This document shows positions 48,455 through 58,252 of a stretch of DNA of 64,000 bases, in pieces (position 1 is the first letter of the stretch; each line of letters opens with the position of its first letter). Source of the DNA: Muribaculum intestinale (GTDB lineage Bacteria; Bacteroidota; Bacteroidia; Bacteroidales; Muribaculaceae); assembly GCF_002201515.1 (NCBI RefSeq), contig NZ_CP021421.1:682001-746000 (forward strand), given 5' to 3'. The notes beneath the pieces were generated by a model that was given only the letters and a program-made list of their open reading frames with translations, ran no database searches and was not told where the DNA came from. Made by a program: the position numbers and the translations under genes.

Positions 48455-49537
48455 TTACCCTGCCGATGCACGCCGGTAAAGCACTATCGCAATTACAATA
48501 TATATCATATTGGGAATCCACATGGCCACTAACGGCGACGTATATCCCGAGATGGCAAATGTCGAAGTGACTGTCATAAACAGAATGTAGCTGAAACTCA
48601 ACACAAGGCCGATGCCGATATTGATGCCCATGCCGCCCTTTACCTTCTTCGACGACAGAGTCATGCCGATGACAGTAAGGATAAATGCCGCAGCACACAT
48701 CGCGTAGCGGCGCTCGTTCTCGATTTCAAAAGCCTCGATATTGGCCACACCACGCTCCTTCTGCCGCGCTATGTACTCCTGCAGCTGGGGCGAAGTAAGC
48801 GTCTCCTGGTCATTCTTTGATATGAGGAAATCGCGCGGCTCAAACGGAATCATCGTGTCCAGGCGGCTTCCGCGCTTTATATGCTCGCGTATGCCGTCGA
48901 TATCGCGTATCATATAGTCGCGCACCTGCCAGTGGTAGAGTGAGTCCCAGCGTATGGTATTGGCTGTAAGGCGCGACACAAGGCGCTTTCCGTCAAACTT
49001 GTCGAGCGAGAACCGGTAGCCAGTGCGCGTAGTGTTGTCATAGCGGCTCATATAGGCTATCTCGCCCGGCGCCACCATCATCTGGATGTTGCTCCCATAG
49101 TCGACACGTTTGTTTTTAACATACGTGTTGGTATACTCTATGCGCTTCACATTGGCCGGAGGTATTATGTACGCGCCAAGCACCCACGTAAGAGCCGCAA
49201 TCACTGCGGCCGACACGATATAAGGGCGCATAAGCCTGCGGAAACTCACACCCGACGAAAGCATTGCGATAATCTCTGAATTGTCAGCTAACTTCGAGGT
49301 AAAGAAGATACACGCAATGAATGTAAACAGCGGGCTGAACTGATTGGCGAAATATGGGAGGAAGTTGAGAAAATAATCGAAGATAGTGGCATGTATCGGC
49401 GCCTTCAGAAACGAGTCAAGTTTCTCGTTGATGTCAAACATCACCGTGATGGCCAGAATCAGAAGTATGGCGAAGAAGTATGTGCCAAGAAACTTCTTGA
49501 TAATGTACAGGTCGAGAATCTTAAACGGTTTCTTCAT
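48455..49537 (-). CDS. LptF/LptG-family permease (YjgP/YjgQ)
   Basis: A 360-residue inner-membrane protein with two N-terminal membrane segments, then FSPLFTFIACIFFTSKLADNSEIIAMLSSGVSFRRLMRPY, the coupling-helix region of LptF/G. A periplasmic jellyroll-like domain spans about 130-260 and three C-terminal membrane segments follow. These permeases extract lipopolysaccharide from the inner membrane with LptB. It starts 18 bp after tgt and shares its transcript. Whether it is F or G cannot be said from one copy. Confidence 0.9.
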   Translation of the reverse strand: MKKPFKILDLYIIKKFLGTYFFAILLILAITVMFDINEKLDSFLKAPIHATIFDYFLNFLPYFANQFSPLFTFIACIFFTSKLADNSEIIAMLSSGVSFRRLMRPYIVSAAVIAALTWVLGAYIIPPANVKRIEYTNTYVKNKRVDYGSNIQMMVAPGEIAYMSRYDNTTRTGYRFSLDKFDGKRLVSRLTANTIRWDSLYHWQVRDYMIRDIDGIREHIKRGSRLDTMIPFEPRDFLISKNDQETLTSPQLQEYIARQKERGVANIEAFEIENERRYAMCAAAFILTVIGMTLSSKKVKGGMGINIGIGLVLSFSYILFMTVTSTFAISGYTSPLVAMWIPNMIYIVIAIVLYRRASAG

Positions 49538-49555
49538 AAATCCGGCTGTTTTCGG

Positions 49556-50686
49556 TTACAGTTTACGTGTCACACACTCGAGCATCTCTGCCTTCCACTG
49601 CTTGAAGTCGCCGGCAAGGATATGGGCACGGGCCTCACGTGTGAGCCACAGATAGAAAGCAAGATTATGAATCGACGCTATCTGCATGCCGAGTATCTCC
49701 TGCGATGCAAACAGATGGCGCACATACGCTTTAGAGTATGCCCGGTCGACATAGCTCGGGCCATCCTCCTGTAGCGGCGAGAAGTCGTCGGCCCACTTCT
49801 TGTTGCGCATGTTCATCACGCCGTGGCGGGTAAAGAGCATTCCGTTGCGACCGTTGCGGGTAGGCATCACGCAGTCCATCATATCGACACCTCTCTCAAT
49901 GGCCTCAAGAATGTTGGCTGGGGTACCCACTCCCATCAGATAGCGCGGACGGTCGGCGGGCAATATCTCATTGACGATATCAATCATATCATACATCACC
50001 TCGGCGGGTTCACCCACAGCGAGGCCTCCGATAGCATTGCCGTCGGCGCCAAGCTCGGCTACCTCGCGGGCGGCCTGACGGCGCAGGTCGGGATATGTGC
50101 AACCCTGCACGATAGGGAAATATGCCTGACGGTAACCATAAAGTCCCTCGGTCTCCTTATAGCGCTTCCAGCCACGCTGAAGCCAGCGCATTGTAAGGCC
50201 GAGCGATTTCTTTGCATAATCGTATTCGGCAGTGCCGGGAGGACACTCGTCAAGAGCCATCATTATGTCTGCGCCGATTATACGCTCTATATCTACTACA
50301 TTTTCAGGTGTGAACAGATGCTTGGAGCCATCGATATGGCTGCGGAAATATGCACCCTCTTCCTTGAGTTTACGGTTTGAAGATAGCGAGAACACCTGAA
50401 AGCCGCCGCTGTCGGTAAGTATCGGGCGCTCCCATCCTATGAATTTGTGCAGACCGCCGGCCTGTCGGAGTATCTCTGTGCCGGGGCGAAGATAGAGGTG
50501 ATACGTATTGCCGAGTATAATCTGGGCGTTGACATCATCGCGCAGCTCATGCTGGTGCACAGCCTTTACGCTCCCAACTGTGCCAACAGGCATAAACACG
50601 GGAGTCTCAATCCGGCCATGGTCGGTAGTTATAAGCCCCGCGCGCGCATTGCTCAGGGCGTCTGTTGCTTGTAGCTGAAATTCCAT
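49556..50686 (-). CDS. tgt: tRNA-guanine transglycosylase (queuine insertion)
   Basis: A 376-residue TGT with the catalytic Asp in ILTDSGGFQVFS and the nucleophile Asp in DMMDCVMPTRNGRNG, plus PIVQGCTYPDLRR and GGLAVGEP. It exchanges guanine for a queuosine precursor at position 34 of certain tRNAs. The usual zinc site CxCxxC is absent: the matching segment reads GPSYVDRAYSKAYVRHLF, with no Cys. The ATG at 50686 is the start, since an earlier in-frame TTG lies inside the promoter box. Confidence 0.95.
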   Translation of the reverse strand: MEFQLQATDALSNARAGLITTDHGRIETPVFMPVGTVGSVKAVHQHELRDDVNAQIILGNTYHLYLRPGTEILRQAGGLHKFIGWERPILTDSGGFQVFSLSSNRKLKEEGAYFRSHIDGSKHLFTPENVVDIERIIGADIMMALDECPPGTAEYDYAKKSLGLTMRWLQRGWKRYKETEGLYGYRQAYFPIVQGCTYPDLRRQAAREVAELGADGNAIGGLAVGEPAEVMYDMIDIVNEILPADRPRYLMGVGTPANILEAIERGVDMMDCVMPTRNGRNGMLFTRHGVMNMRNKKWADDFSPLQEDGPSYVDRAYSKAYVRHLFASQEILGMQIASIHNLAFYLWLTREARAHILAGDFKQWKAEMLECVTRKL

Positions 50687-50694
50687 ATCTTCCT

Positions 50695-50703
50695 GCAAAG
50701 ATA
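50695..50703 (-). promoter_or_regulatory. Promoter -7 box of tgt
   Basis: TATCTTTGC on the minus strand ends 8 bp before the ATG at 50686, implying a leader of only a few nucleotides. Confidence 0.6.
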
Positions 50704-50831
50704 CCGCTTTTCATCGAAACTGTCAAAACACGTCCGCGGAATACATCGGAATCTATGATACAACAAAAGCGCCGGCATAATCAGATGACTATGCCGGCAT
50801 AATATTGGGAACGGGGGTCTAAATTATCGCT

Positions 50832-53800
50832 CTACCTCATTACGAGTTTTTTCACGCAGGTATTGCCTGCCGCATCGGCGTAGCACACGATATTGACTCC
50901 GCTGACAGTATCAGTAAGCCTTCGCCCATGTATATCGTATATGGCTACTATCTCAAGAGTGCCCGGAGCGTTGATTTCACTGATGCCCGACAGTCCGGGA
51001 GATGTCCTGGCTGAAAGGCCTCCGAACTCGTTTACAGCCTGTACGCCATAGCTGTGGGCCTCAGTTCTGTCGGAATCAATTTCAACCGATGTCTCTATTG
51101 TAATGTCGACAACGTTGTCTCCGTCGGTTACAAGATAACATATGGCATAGTCTACCGGCTGCCAGGAGAGTGTGTTGCCTTCAATGACTGGTGCAGGAGC
51201 CTCACAAGCCTCGGTCTTTACAGCCGGCTGCCATGCGTCGGAACCCGACAGCACATTTGCGAGAGTGTATTCAGCCGCCTCCTCATCTGTAAGATGATTT
51301 TTTGCAGTGCCGTACACACGCTCTCCCGATTCGCGATCGGTATAGTAATATGTGTCGCGGCGCTGCGACAGGTCAAGCAGATTGCCTTTGGCGTCGGTTG
51401 TGTTCCAGTCGGCCCATATTGCGGGGAGACCGCCCATTGTCTCATACCATCCGGCAGCGGGAATATTCACTTCGGCGCGGGTATTAAGAAATACGGTCTT
51501 AGGGAAATTGTGCCATGGACGTCCAAGCCACACGGTAGTCTTGGAAGGATCGCCGGGAGCAGTGATTGTGCAGTCGCGGAACACATATCCCCACTTCACA
51601 TCCTTGCCGTGGGAAGGAGCGACGATAAATCCGCCCGAATTGCGGGTGATGAGCAGCGTGGTATTCTCCACATAGATGTCGCCGCTATTGTAGATGAAGT
51701 CGACAGCACCCTCTATGAGAGAGTTTTTCACATATGCGCGATAGGCCGACTTGCCGGGAGTAATCCATGTGTCCTGGTAGGAGAGCATGGCTACATTGTT
51801 GAAGATAGTGCGGTCGCCCGATGTATTGAGCGCAAGTGCCTGCGGACCGTTTTTCTGCTCATGTCCATAGGAATTCTCTATAGTGATATTCTCGAATAAG
51901 CAGTCGTTGGAATTGACTACCACAGTTGCCCCTACGCTCACATGCACGGCATTGTCACCACCGCAGAGACGGTCGTCGAGCACTACGGTTTTGTCGCGGT
52001 CCTGCCCTATGATATGCATGAACGGCTTGGATGCAGGGATATCGACATGCTCTTTGTAGTTGCCGTTTTTTACGAAAATCAGCCAGGGCTTTACACGTCC
52101 GGAGGGGGCACCGTCGATTGCGGCCTGCACGGTGGTATAGTCGCCCGAGCCGTCGGCAGCTACAACAGCATCGTAGAGACGCGCATCAGGACGCACACGC
52201 TCCATTGTAGTGAATGTTAGATTCAGTGCAGGAGCAGGATTGCCACTGCGGTCGGCAATAGCGCCGGCAGGCATGGAAAACGTATAAGTAGTGTTGTAGG
52301 CCAGACCACTGTAACGGAATACCGCACTCTTCCCCGATATTACGGGAGCCACATCAACGCCGTTGAGTGTCGCCGATGCAGCTCCGGCTACGATTTTCTC
52401 GTCGTAAGTAAGCACAATAGAGCCATTGACCGATGCGCCCGTAGCATTATCGGCGGGAATACACGATGTCAGCCTTGGAGCGACATTGTCATCGGCCGAG
52501 ACCGGAGAGGCGAGCACAAACACATCGGTTATCGCGAGACCGTCGTAGTCAGTTTCGCTGCCAATCAGCTGAGATTCGAAGTCGGGATACCAGCGCACAT
52601 ACACCCGGTCGGCATTGTCAGCGTCGGCAGGGAGGTCAAATTCACAGTCGGTCCATACGCGGTTGCCGGGAGATGTCTCACCGAGGGTGTTGTAATTCTT
52701 TCCGTCGGTGGAATACTGTACGAAAAAACGACTGTAGGTATTATAGGAGCAGCTTAAAGCCGATGTCACTTTCAGTCCGGTATATCCTTTGGCCGAAAAT
52801 GATGCTTCATAGAACAGACGCGAGGTGCGCACCTTCCATATGCGAGCGGCATATCTGCCGTTCTCGTCGCCACGGCTCACACCGCGGGAGAGCCACGACG
52901 AGGTCTCGCCATTTTCGTTGTGGAGCGACATCATGCCTGAATTGTCGCTTTCGGCCTTGAAGTCGGCGGCACGCTGCGAAGCGGGCTCGTTGTAGTGAAA
53001 GTCCCAGCCCACAATAAAGTCGGCGGCTGAAAAGGTGGCGGTCAGGTTTTTGGCGCCGTCCATCTTAATTTCCCTTTCGGGAGATGTTGTATTGTCTTCC
53101 CAGTTGGTAAAGGTGAGTATACGGTTTCCGCCGGCCGACAGCATGACGTCGGTACCGGCTTCATAATATCTCACGCCGTCGATAAGGTGTCCTTCGGGAG
53201 AGACAGTGACCATATAGTCATTGGCACCGCCTTCGATTTTAATATCAAGAGGATATACGGTGAGGACATCATATTCAGCGACAAGGTTTATGTCGTTTTT
53301 AGCGGGAAATGTGTAAGGATTTTCAGTCGACACAATCTTTCCGCCGGCGCTCCAGCCTGTGAAACGGTAACCGAAGTTCTCGGTAGCTGCGACAGTGACA
53401 TCGACATCCTCATCAACAGTAGCTGTAGCGGGAGTGACAGTCACCGAACCGGCCTCTACGATTGCGGGAACAGCAGTAATTACATATGCCGGCACCGCGA
53501 CTTCAGAGCCCGACACCTCACCCTCGACTACCACGTCGTGGAGAGTGACAGTCTTGTTGTTGCCGAGTGAAGCGATACCGATAGAGAGTGTCATTGTGTT
53601 TTTATAAACCACCACACCGTCTACGTCAAACTCAAACAGGCGCTGGCGTCCGTTGGCATCGTCGTTGTTGCGCACGGGCTCAAGATTCGTCCCGAGCTCG
53701 GTAACAGCACCGTCGACATTAAGAAGGCAGTTTAGTTTACCTCCGTTTGTTCCGTTGCGCGTGCCGTAGAACGACACTTTCTTAGGGCAGAATGTAATAC

Positions 53801-55733
53801 CGTTCTTAGGCCTTACCGTAAAAGTGACGGATGCAGCATCGGTGAATCCGCTCTGGTTGTTTACCACAGGCTGATACATGGTGCCGGTACGGTCTACAGG
53901 CTTGCCGGTGCCTGCGACGGTAAGATCGGAGCCTACTGCATAGGTTGTGAATGCAAAAGCGTCGCTCGACGTGTCGGCGGCCGATGGATTGTCCGTTCCT
54001 TTGTCGAGCGGCCACGACAGTGTGACATCCGTAACAGAATTCTGCACATAACCTGTAAATGTCACGCCGGAGATACGCAGTATGCCTGTATCAGAAGCAT
54101 CTTTAGTCCAGGGATATACGCGAAGTAGCATCGTTTCACCCGGGGCGAGGGTGACAAGGTCGTCCGATACCGCGCTGTTCATAACGCCATCGGGCATGTC
54201 GGCGGGACTGTAGAATGTGCGCGGATTGCCGAAACCGGGCTGAGTGGAGACACTGGCATGACACTGCATGGCATCGGTGCCAGCACCGGCTGCATCAAGC
54301 GACACGCGGTTTATCTGCAATATTTTCCCCTGAGGAGCTGTGATGCCAAACTCGATGTATCGTGTCGGTGACTCATCGATGTCGCCCGCAGGCCATCCAC
54401 CCGCGGGAGCGAGGTTCAGGGCTCCCCCTTCATAGCCCTTGGCCTCAAGTCCGACAAGACGCATATCCGACACAACGGCATCGCCATCGAGAGCATAAGC
54501 ATCATCGGAAACAAGCGGCCATGCAAGGCTCACCGAACCACTGCCCGGGATAGGCACTCCGACGGCAGATAGCTGTGAAGTGACCGATGAGTTAGAAGCA
54601 GTAGCAGTGAGTGTGCCTTCTATTGCACCGGCCGACTTGAGTGAGGTCTTCACATAGAATGTGCCTATAAGAGTGCCGCCGTCGTAGGATATGTCGACGC
54701 TCGATGTCCAACGCGACTTATCGGCAGAGACCTCAAAACCATCGGAAGCCGACACTGTGACAAAACCACTTTCGGGAGTTAGACCGAAGCCGGTGATGGT
54801 AAACTCCTTGGTGAGCACATTGCCGACATATGCCTCGCCGAGGTTGCCTGAAACCGGTGAAATGCTCAGTCCGGCATCGCTGATATTGATTTTATCGGCA
54901 AGTATGCCGGCGTTGCTCATCATTTCGGCACACTGTCGGGCTATGAGAGCCGCACCTGCCACACTGAGATGAGTGGAGCCCTGGCCGTCGGAAAGGAGTT
55001 CGTGGCATTTGGCGTCGCCATATTTCACAAACAACTGACGGCTCGACTCGGTAAGGTCGAAGAACGGTACGTCAAGTTCCTTGGCAAGCTGCTCCATCTG
55101 CCAGCGGAAATCCATCGAGTGGTCATCGGCAGGTACTGAATTGCCGGTTGTAGGGCCGTCGGCAGTAAGTATGCTGAAGTTGTCGCCGAGGTCATGGCGC
55201 CCGGCACGACGTATATCTCCTCCGGAGAAATTCATACGGCACACCGACGATGCAAAGAGCGGAATAGCCTGTGTGGCCCGTATCTCCTCCACAAGCCGGC
55301 GCAGAGTAGCCACATATGTGTCGTGAGGTATCGACCCTCGTTTGTCGACAGCGGCTGCAGCCTGCATATCGCCTTTGGATGCATAATACTCATATAGACG
55401 CGGACCGTCCATGCCGCCATTTTTTTCATCGTTGTGTGCGAACTGCAACAGAACATAGTCGCCTGGGGCAAGCTGCTTGCGGATTGCGGGCCAGTAAGCG
55501 TCGCTGTTGTAGAATCCCTGCACATCCATTCCACCCTTGCCACGGTTGATTACCGTGACATCAGGGCTGAAGAACGCTCCGAAATACTGCCCCCACCCGC
55601 GGGTCGGAGTCGAGCCGTCGGTCGCATAGTCGGCCATAGTGCTGTCGCCGCATGTAAACAGAGTCTGAGCAGACATGAGCATCGGGATAACGGCAGCAGC
55701 CGTAGCCATCATAAAATGCCTGAACTTTTTCAT
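50832..55733 (-). CDS. Giant pectin esterase: CE12 acetylesterase plus CE8 methylesterase
   Basis: A 1633-residue secreted protein. After the signal peptide, residues about 25-275 are a CE12-type SGNH acetylesterase (FTCGDSTMADY, RGKGGMD, LQFAHNDEK, GSTHLSVAGA). Next come Ig-like and carbohydrate-binding beta domains, two InlB-like repeats (FTGWSAGG, FTNWEDNT) and a Big-like domain (IPADNATGASVNGSIVLTYDEKI). Residues about 1200-1510 are a CE8 pectin methylesterase with GPQALAL, YQDTW, GAVDFIYNSG and WLGRPW. The end resembles a type IX sorting tail (IYDIHGRRL, then VKKLVMR). It would remove acetyl and methyl groups from pectin outside the cell. Start ATG 55733. Confidence 0.9.
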   Translation of the reverse strand: MKKFRHFMMATAAAVIPMLMSAQTLFTCGDSTMADYATDGSTPTRGWGQYFGAFFSPDVTVINRGKGGMDVQGFYNSDAYWPAIRKQLAPGDYVLLQFAHNDEKNGGMDGPRLYEYYASKGDMQAAAAVDKRGSIPHDTYVATLRRLVEEIRATQAIPLFASSVCRMNFSGGDIRRAGRHDLGDNFSILTADGPTTGNSVPADDHSMDFRWQMEQLAKELDVPFFDLTESSRQLFVKYGDAKCHELLSDGQGSTHLSVAGAALIARQCAEMMSNAGILADKINISDAGLSISPVSGNLGEAYVGNVLTKEFTITGFGLTPESGFVTVSASDGFEVSADKSRWTSSVDISYDGGTLIGTFYVKTSLKSAGAIEGTLTATASNSSVTSQLSAVGVPIPGSGSVSLAWPLVSDDAYALDGDAVVSDMRLVGLEAKGYEGGALNLAPAGGWPAGDIDESPTRYIEFGITAPQGKILQINRVSLDAAGAGTDAMQCHASVSTQPGFGNPRTFYSPADMPDGVMNSAVSDDLVTLAPGETMLLRVYPWTKDASDTGILRISGVTFTGYVQNSVTDVTLSWPLDKGTDNPSAADTSSDAFAFTTYAVGSDLTVAGTGKPVDRTGTMYQPVVNNQSGFTDAASVTFTVRPKNGITFCPKKVSFYGTRNGTNGGKLNCLLNVDGAVTELGTNLEPVRNNDDANGRQRLFEFDVDGVVVYKNTMTLSIGIASLGNNKTVTLHDVVVEGEVSGSEVAVPAYVITAVPAIVEAGSVTVTPATATVDEDVDVTVAATENFGYRFTGWSAGGKIVSTENPYTFPAKNDINLVAEYDVLTVYPLDIKIEGGANDYMVTVSPEGHLIDGVRYYEAGTDVMLSAGGNRILTFTNWEDNTTSPEREIKMDGAKNLTATFSAADFIVGWDFHYNEPASQRAADFKAESDNSGMMSLHNENGETSSWLSRGVSRGDENGRYAARIWKVRTSRLFYEASFSAKGYTGLKVTSALSCSYNTYSRFFVQYSTDGKNYNTLGETSPGNRVWTDCEFDLPADADNADRVYVRWYPDFESQLIGSETDYDGLAITDVFVLASPVSADDNVAPRLTSCIPADNATGASVNGSIVLTYDEKIVAGAASATLNGVDVAPVISGKSAVFRYSGLAYNTTYTFSMPAGAIADRSGNPAPALNLTFTTMERVRPDARLYDAVVAADGSGDYTTVQAAIDGAPSGRVKPWLIFVKNGNYKEHVDIPASKPFMHIIGQDRDKTVVLDDRLCGGDNAVHVSVGATVVVNSNDCLFENITIENSYGHEQKNGPQALALNTSGDRTIFNNVAMLSYQDTWITPGKSAYRAYVKNSLIEGAVDFIYNSGDIYVENTTLLITRNSGGFIVAPSHGKDVKWGYVFRDCTITAPGDPSKTTVWLGRPWHNFPKTVFLNTRAEVNIPAAGWYETMGGLPAIWADWNTTDAKGNLLDLSQRRDTYYYTDRESGERVYGTAKNHLTDEEAAEYTLANVLSGSDAWQPAVKTEACEAPAPVIEGNTLSWQPVDYAICYLVTDGDNVVDITIETSVEIDSDRTEAHSYGVQAVNEFGGLSARTSPGLSGISEINAPGTLEIVAIYDIHGRRLTDTVSGVNIVCYADAAGNTCVKKLVMR

Positions 55734-55759
55734 GATAATAATAATTGGTTGTACATGCT

Positions 55760-55768
55760 GCAAAATTA
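55760..55768 (-). promoter_or_regulatory. Promoter -7 box of the pectin esterase gene
   Basis: TAATTTTGC on the minus strand, 26 bp before the ATG. The 112 bp to the upstream regulator gene is where an activator site would lie. Confidence 0.6.
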
Positions 55769-55844
55769 TGATGGGGAAGCATCCCTTAAAGCGGCAAAAA
55801 CTGACGGCTGATGGAGTAGAAATTACCGTGCCTGAATGTAAGTC

Positions 55845-58232
55845 TTAATTACTTACATTTTTTTTGCATTGGCTGTCAGCATATTTGCTCGGCGACATGC
55901 CGGTGTGCTCCTTGAAAAGCATAGCCATATACTGCGGAGAAGAGAAGCCGCACCTGTACGCCACCTCGGCAACATTCAGTTTGCCCTCAGCCAGCAGACG
56001 GCCGGCGGCACGCAGGCGCACCAGACGGATAAAGTCCTCAAGCGAAACACTGATGACATCTTTCACATGTCGACGCAGTTCGCTGCGTCCCAATCCGAGT
56101 TCCCGGGAGATACTCTCGGCTTTAAGAGTACTGTCGGTGTACATGCGGCCTACCTGCGCGCACACTCCGGTCATTGTACCGGTGTCATCCGACCGGCGAA
56201 GTTCAGTATCAGGAAAAAGCGCCAGAGCGATATAGTGTTCAAGAGTAGCCTTGCGGCGTCGACGCGACATCTCACGCCTCAGCATGAAAGCAACCGCAGC
56301 AAGCGCTATGGCGGCAAGAAGCGTTATAGCTATGTCGCCGGCAATCTCACGATATGAGCGGGGCACTTCTATGGCAATACGCACCGGATTGTCGGTCAGG
56401 CGACCGTAGGGGTCAGTCCAGTATATCTCTATGCGGTTGATTCCCGACGGGAGTCCCGACAGATGAAGCGACCGATTCTTGCCGATAGATATCCATCTGC
56501 TGTCGGCACCGTTGATGCGGTAGCCATAAGTGATATTTCCGTTGGCGCCGTAGGCAAGCGCGGCAAAATGCAGCGATACATCTCCATGCCCTCTGGAAAG
56601 CACAATGGTGCTGTCGGATGGAAGGGTGTAGATGTGGCCTTCATTTGTATCGACGGCAGTGACCGCCAGACGAGGCATCGGTGTGTCGCTGAAGCGCCGC
56701 GGGTCGACAATCAGTACTCCTCCCCTCATGCCGAATGCGATACGGAATCCGTCAAGCAATTGCGGCGCAGCCTCGGTAAGTATGAATTCACGTCCGGCAT
56801 TTCCCGCATTATATGTGGCCTTATGCTCCCACGAGGATGTATATCTTGATATTGACGCCCTTGAGGCAAGCCAGAAGTCGCCGTCGCAGTCCTGTACCAC
56901 CGACAGTACCGGGTCGGCATCAAGTCCGGTGCGTACGCTTCGGTTGCCGAAGCATGTATTGGGGCCGATTAAATCGGAGGCCGAAGCCACACTGTCGAGT
57001 CCGCCAGAGAATGCGGCGAAATATACCGCACCTGACTGACTGCTCAGTACACCGAGAATATCGTTGTTGCTCAGCGAGCCCTTGCATTCCGGATCGGCGG
57101 CATGGTAACTGAACCGTATCCTGTCGGGATCGGATGCATGAGGGTCGAATGCCAGAACCCCCGACGTTGTGGCTCCCACCATTATACCGCTCTCAGTGAG
57201 CGTCAGGCAACGCACACGTGGCGCGGCAGAAATATCGTAGCTCCGGGGAAACAGAAATTTCATCCTCCCGGCGGAGTCGGCCACCGCCTTTGCCACTCCC
57301 TTGCCGAAAGTCGCCAGCCACATATCCCCACGGGCATCAGGGGCAAATCCATAGATGTCTCCACAATTGAGCGCACCGGGAGTGTCGCTTTCAATGTAAC
57401 TTTCCACGACATATCGTCCGCTCTTCGCAGGCGTAAGCACAACGAGCTCTTTCTGTTTGGTACCAAGCCATATACGCCCTCGGTCGTCGGCAATAATAGC
57501 GTATACCCGGCGCCCGAAAGGCAACGAAGGGTCGGCTACGATACGCCCGTCGGGCGCAAGATTGCCTATAAACATGCCATTACGGTCGTAGAGAGTAACA
57601 CGTGTGTCGCGCGAGGCTGTCCAGAGTATGCCGTCAGGAGCCGCATAGACAACATGAATATCGCGTCCCTCACTATTGAGGGGATTGCTTTCTATAAACC
57701 GGAATGCAGCAGGAGCTTCAGTGATACAATCGATGCCACCGTCAGGCGAGGCTTCCCATATATTGCCATCGGCATCTACAAGACGCAACCTGTTATCGCT
57801 CCTGTATTCGCTGAGTGATGCGCTCACCGTTGTGTTATGTAATACTGACATGCTGTCGAATGCGGCACTGTCGGATGGAGATGCAAGGGAGAAAGAACCG
57901 TAGGCCGTATCAAGCAAATAAACGCGTCCGGTATATGTCTTAAGCAATATCCCGCCGTCGGGTGCTTCGGCCAGACGCTCTACACGATTATGGTCGAGGC
58001 GCACGGAATCGTCGGCGTAGGTGCGAAAATTGATGAAGCTGTATCCGTCGAAACGGTCAACTCCCGACCATGTGGCAATCCATATGTATCCGTTGGAGTC
58101 CTGCATAATGTGGCGCACGTGCTCATTCGACAGCCCGTCGGCCACACCAAAATGATGGCGCACAATCTCAGCACAGACGCCAACGACGGAAAATATTATT
58201 GCCAGAAAGGATATGACAGCACGCAGTTTCAT
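55845..58232 (-). CDS. Membrane one-component regulator: beta-propeller sensor and AraC domain, no kinase
   Basis: A 795-residue protein with a signal anchor and periplasmic two-component-regulator propeller repeats (GLSNEHVRHIMQDSNGYIWIAT, RGRIWLGTKQKELVVL, GDMWLATFGKG). A Y_Y_Y-type Ig domain (about 535-615) and one membrane segment (about 630-655, AGDIAITLLAAIALAAVAFML) follow. A cytosolic AraC domain with two helix-turn-helix units ends the protein (LKAESISRELGLGRSELRRHVKD, NVAEVAYRCGFSSPQYMAMLFKEHTG). Unlike classic hybrid systems it has no HisKA, ATPase or receiver part. It probably senses pectin fragments and activates the esterase gene downstream. Start ATG 58232; an upstream TTG would overlap polA. 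Confidence 0.88.
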   Translation of the reverse strand: MKLRAVISFLAIIFSVVGVCAEIVRHHFGVADGLSNEHVRHIMQDSNGYIWIATWSGVDRFDGYSFINFRTYADDSVRLDHNRVERLAEAPDGGILLKTYTGRVYLLDTAYGSFSLASPSDSAAFDSMSVLHNTTVSASLSEYRSDNRLRLVDADGNIWEASPDGGIDCITEAPAAFRFIESNPLNSEGRDIHVVYAAPDGILWTASRDTRVTLYDRNGMFIGNLAPDGRIVADPSLPFGRRVYAIIADDRGRIWLGTKQKELVVLTPAKSGRYVVESYIESDTPGALNCGDIYGFAPDARGDMWLATFGKGVAKAVADSAGRMKFLFPRSYDISAAPRVRCLTLTESGIMVGATTSGVLAFDPHASDPDRIRFSYHAADPECKGSLSNNDILGVLSSQSGAVYFAAFSGGLDSVASASDLIGPNTCFGNRSVRTGLDADPVLSVVQDCDGDFWLASRASISRYTSSWEHKATYNAGNAGREFILTEAAPQLLDGFRIAFGMRGGVLIVDPRRFSDTPMPRLAVTAVDTNEGHIYTLPSDSTIVLSRGHGDVSLHFAALAYGANGNITYGYRINGADSRWISIGKNRSLHLSGLPSGINRIEIYWTDPYGRLTDNPVRIAIEVPRSYREIAGDIAITLLAAIALAAVAFMLRREMSRRRRKATLEHYIALALFPDTELRRSDDTGTMTGVCAQVGRMYTDSTLKAESISRELGLGRSELRRHVKDVISVSLEDFIRLVRLRAAGRLLAEGKLNVAEVAYRCGFSSPQYMAMLFKEHTGMSPSKYADSQCKKNVSN

Positions 58233-58252
58233 GACAGCATGTAGCCGCGACG

